From NCBI GenBank assembly GCA_946886245.1, contig CAMPIF010000026.1, forward strand, positions 1-17,773: a DNA stretch of 17,773 nt. The letters run 5' to 3'. The first letter of the stretch is position 1, and the number at the start of each line of letters is the position of its first letter. Positions 17,048 to 17,773 of the stretch are shown here, piece by piece. This DNA comes from Ectopseudomonas composti. Lineage in GTDB: Bacteria > Pseudomonadota > Gammaproteobacteria > Pseudomonadales > Pseudomonadaceae. A model generated the notes under the pieces. The model was not told the DNA's origin and searched no databases. It saw only the letters and a list, made by a program, of their open reading frames with translations. Both the position numbers and the translations under genes were made by a program.

Positions 17048-17773
17048 ATGTCCTGGAACAACCGTGTGATCTGGTCCGAAGGCATGTTCATCGGCACCCA
17101 GCATTTCCAGCAGCACGACCGCTACCTGGAGGCGCTGATCGATGCACGTAGCCGCCCACTGTCAGCGGCTGGCTGGGGCTTCGCCGATCTGCAGCTCGAT
17201 ATGGGGCTACTGGCACAAGGCAAACTGGCCATCGTCAGCGCCCGTGGCCTGTTACCCGACGGCACGCCGTTCAATATTCCGCAGGACGACGTGGCGCCAG
17301 CGCCGCTGGAAATCCCCGACGACCTGCGCGACGGCGTGGTCTATCTGGCCCTGCCGCTGCGCCGGGCAGGTGTGCGTGACACCGTCGAAGCGGGTGAAGC
17401 CCTGGGTGGCGCTCGCTACCGTGGCCAGGTTCGCGAGGTGCGTGACGACAACGCCGCATTCGAAAGCCGCGTACCGGTGATGGTCGGCGAACGCGCACTG
17501 CGTCTGCTGACCGCCGCCGACGGCCTGCAGGAATACGCTGTACTGGGTGTGGCGCGAGTCCGCGAAAAACGCGCCGACCGGGCCCTGGTGCTGGACGAAC
17601 AGTACATTGCGCCACTGCTTGATGTGGCAGCAAGTGCGCCGCTGGCCGCTTTTCGGGGTGAGCTGCTGGGGCTGCTGCATCAGCGCGGCGAAGCCCTGGC
17701 CGGCCGAGTGGTCGCCTCCAGCGCCGGCGGCGCCTCGGAGATCGCCGATTTCATGCTGCTGCAACTGGTCAAC
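17048..17773 (+). CDS. tssK: Type VI secretion baseplate subunit TssK (N-terminal part)
   Basis: Trimeric protein that connects the baseplate (TssF/TssG) to the TssL-TssM membrane complex. Only 242 codons are in the window and the frame is open to its edge; full TssK is about 440-450 residues. The start MSWNNRVIWSEGMFIGTQHF is the family signature; QQHDRYLEALIDARSRPL follows. The shell domain (about 1-180) is well preserved. AGGAG (17036-17040) is 7 nt before the ATG. Third gene of the fha operon; the usual next genes, tssL and tssM, would lie beyond the right edge. Confidence 0.96.
   Translation, partial: MSWNNRVIWSEGMFIGTQHFQQHDRYLEALIDARSRPLSAAGWGFADLQLDMGLLAQGKLAIVSARGLLPDGTPFNIPQDDVAPAPLEIPDDLRDGVVYLALPLRRAGVRDTVEAGEALGGARYRGQVREVRDDNAAFESRVPVMVGERALRLLTAADGLQEYAVLGVARVREKRADRALVLDEQYIAPLLDVAASAPLAAFRGELLGLLHQRGEALAGRVVASSAGGASEIADFMLLQLVN

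Overview
The window is most of a type VI secretion system (T6SS) locus from a gamma-proteobacterium, almost certainly a Pseudomonas. DNA is GC-rich. The Hcp and the VgrG N-terminus read very close to P. aeruginosa Hcp1 and VgrG1a. Gene order follows the H1-type locus of that genus: two divergent operons, tssA-B-C-hcp-...-E-F-G-H-vgrG on one strand and fha-tssJ-tssK on the other. Species cannot be fixed from the sequence.

Layout from the divergent centre at about 14708-15088. Leftward (minus strand): tssA, tssB, tssC, hcp, a Tae4-type amidase effector, a small lipoprotein (probable immunity), tssE, tssF, tssG, tssH/clpV, vgrG, an Eag/DcrB-type chaperone, and the first 507 codons of a prePAAR-TM-PAAR-RHS effector that runs off the left edge with its toxin domain unseen. 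Rightward (plus strand): fha (TagH), the outer-membrane lipoprotein tssJ, and the first 242 codons of tssK, which runs off the right edge. The tssL and tssM genes expected next lie outside.

How the parts work together: TssB/TssC form the contractile sheath around the Hcp tube. TssE, TssF, TssG and TssK are baseplate parts. TssA guides assembly, ClpV (TssH) recycles the sheath, and TssJ anchors the membrane complex. Fha links the machine to phosphorylation signalling. VgrG plus the PAAR-RHS protein form the tip, with the Eag protein stabilising the RHS protein's N-terminal hydrophobic segment. Tae4 is a second, peptidoglycan-cutting payload.

The most notable points are: (1) the Tae4/lipoprotein pair sits between hcp and tssE, where the P. 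aeruginosa H1 locus carries tagJ, and no tagJ is present in the window; (2) the putative immunity lipoprotein does not look like the Tai4 proteins I know; (3) both divergent leaders carry a GGA-in-loop hairpin plus a second GGA in the Shine-Dalgarno, the architecture expected of RsmA/CsrA control; (4) several strong intergenic stem-loops without U-tracts lie at junctions (tssC/hcp, hcp/tae4, tssH/vgrG) where transcript levels may need to change. No tRNA, rRNA, CRISPR, insertion sequence or origin was seen.
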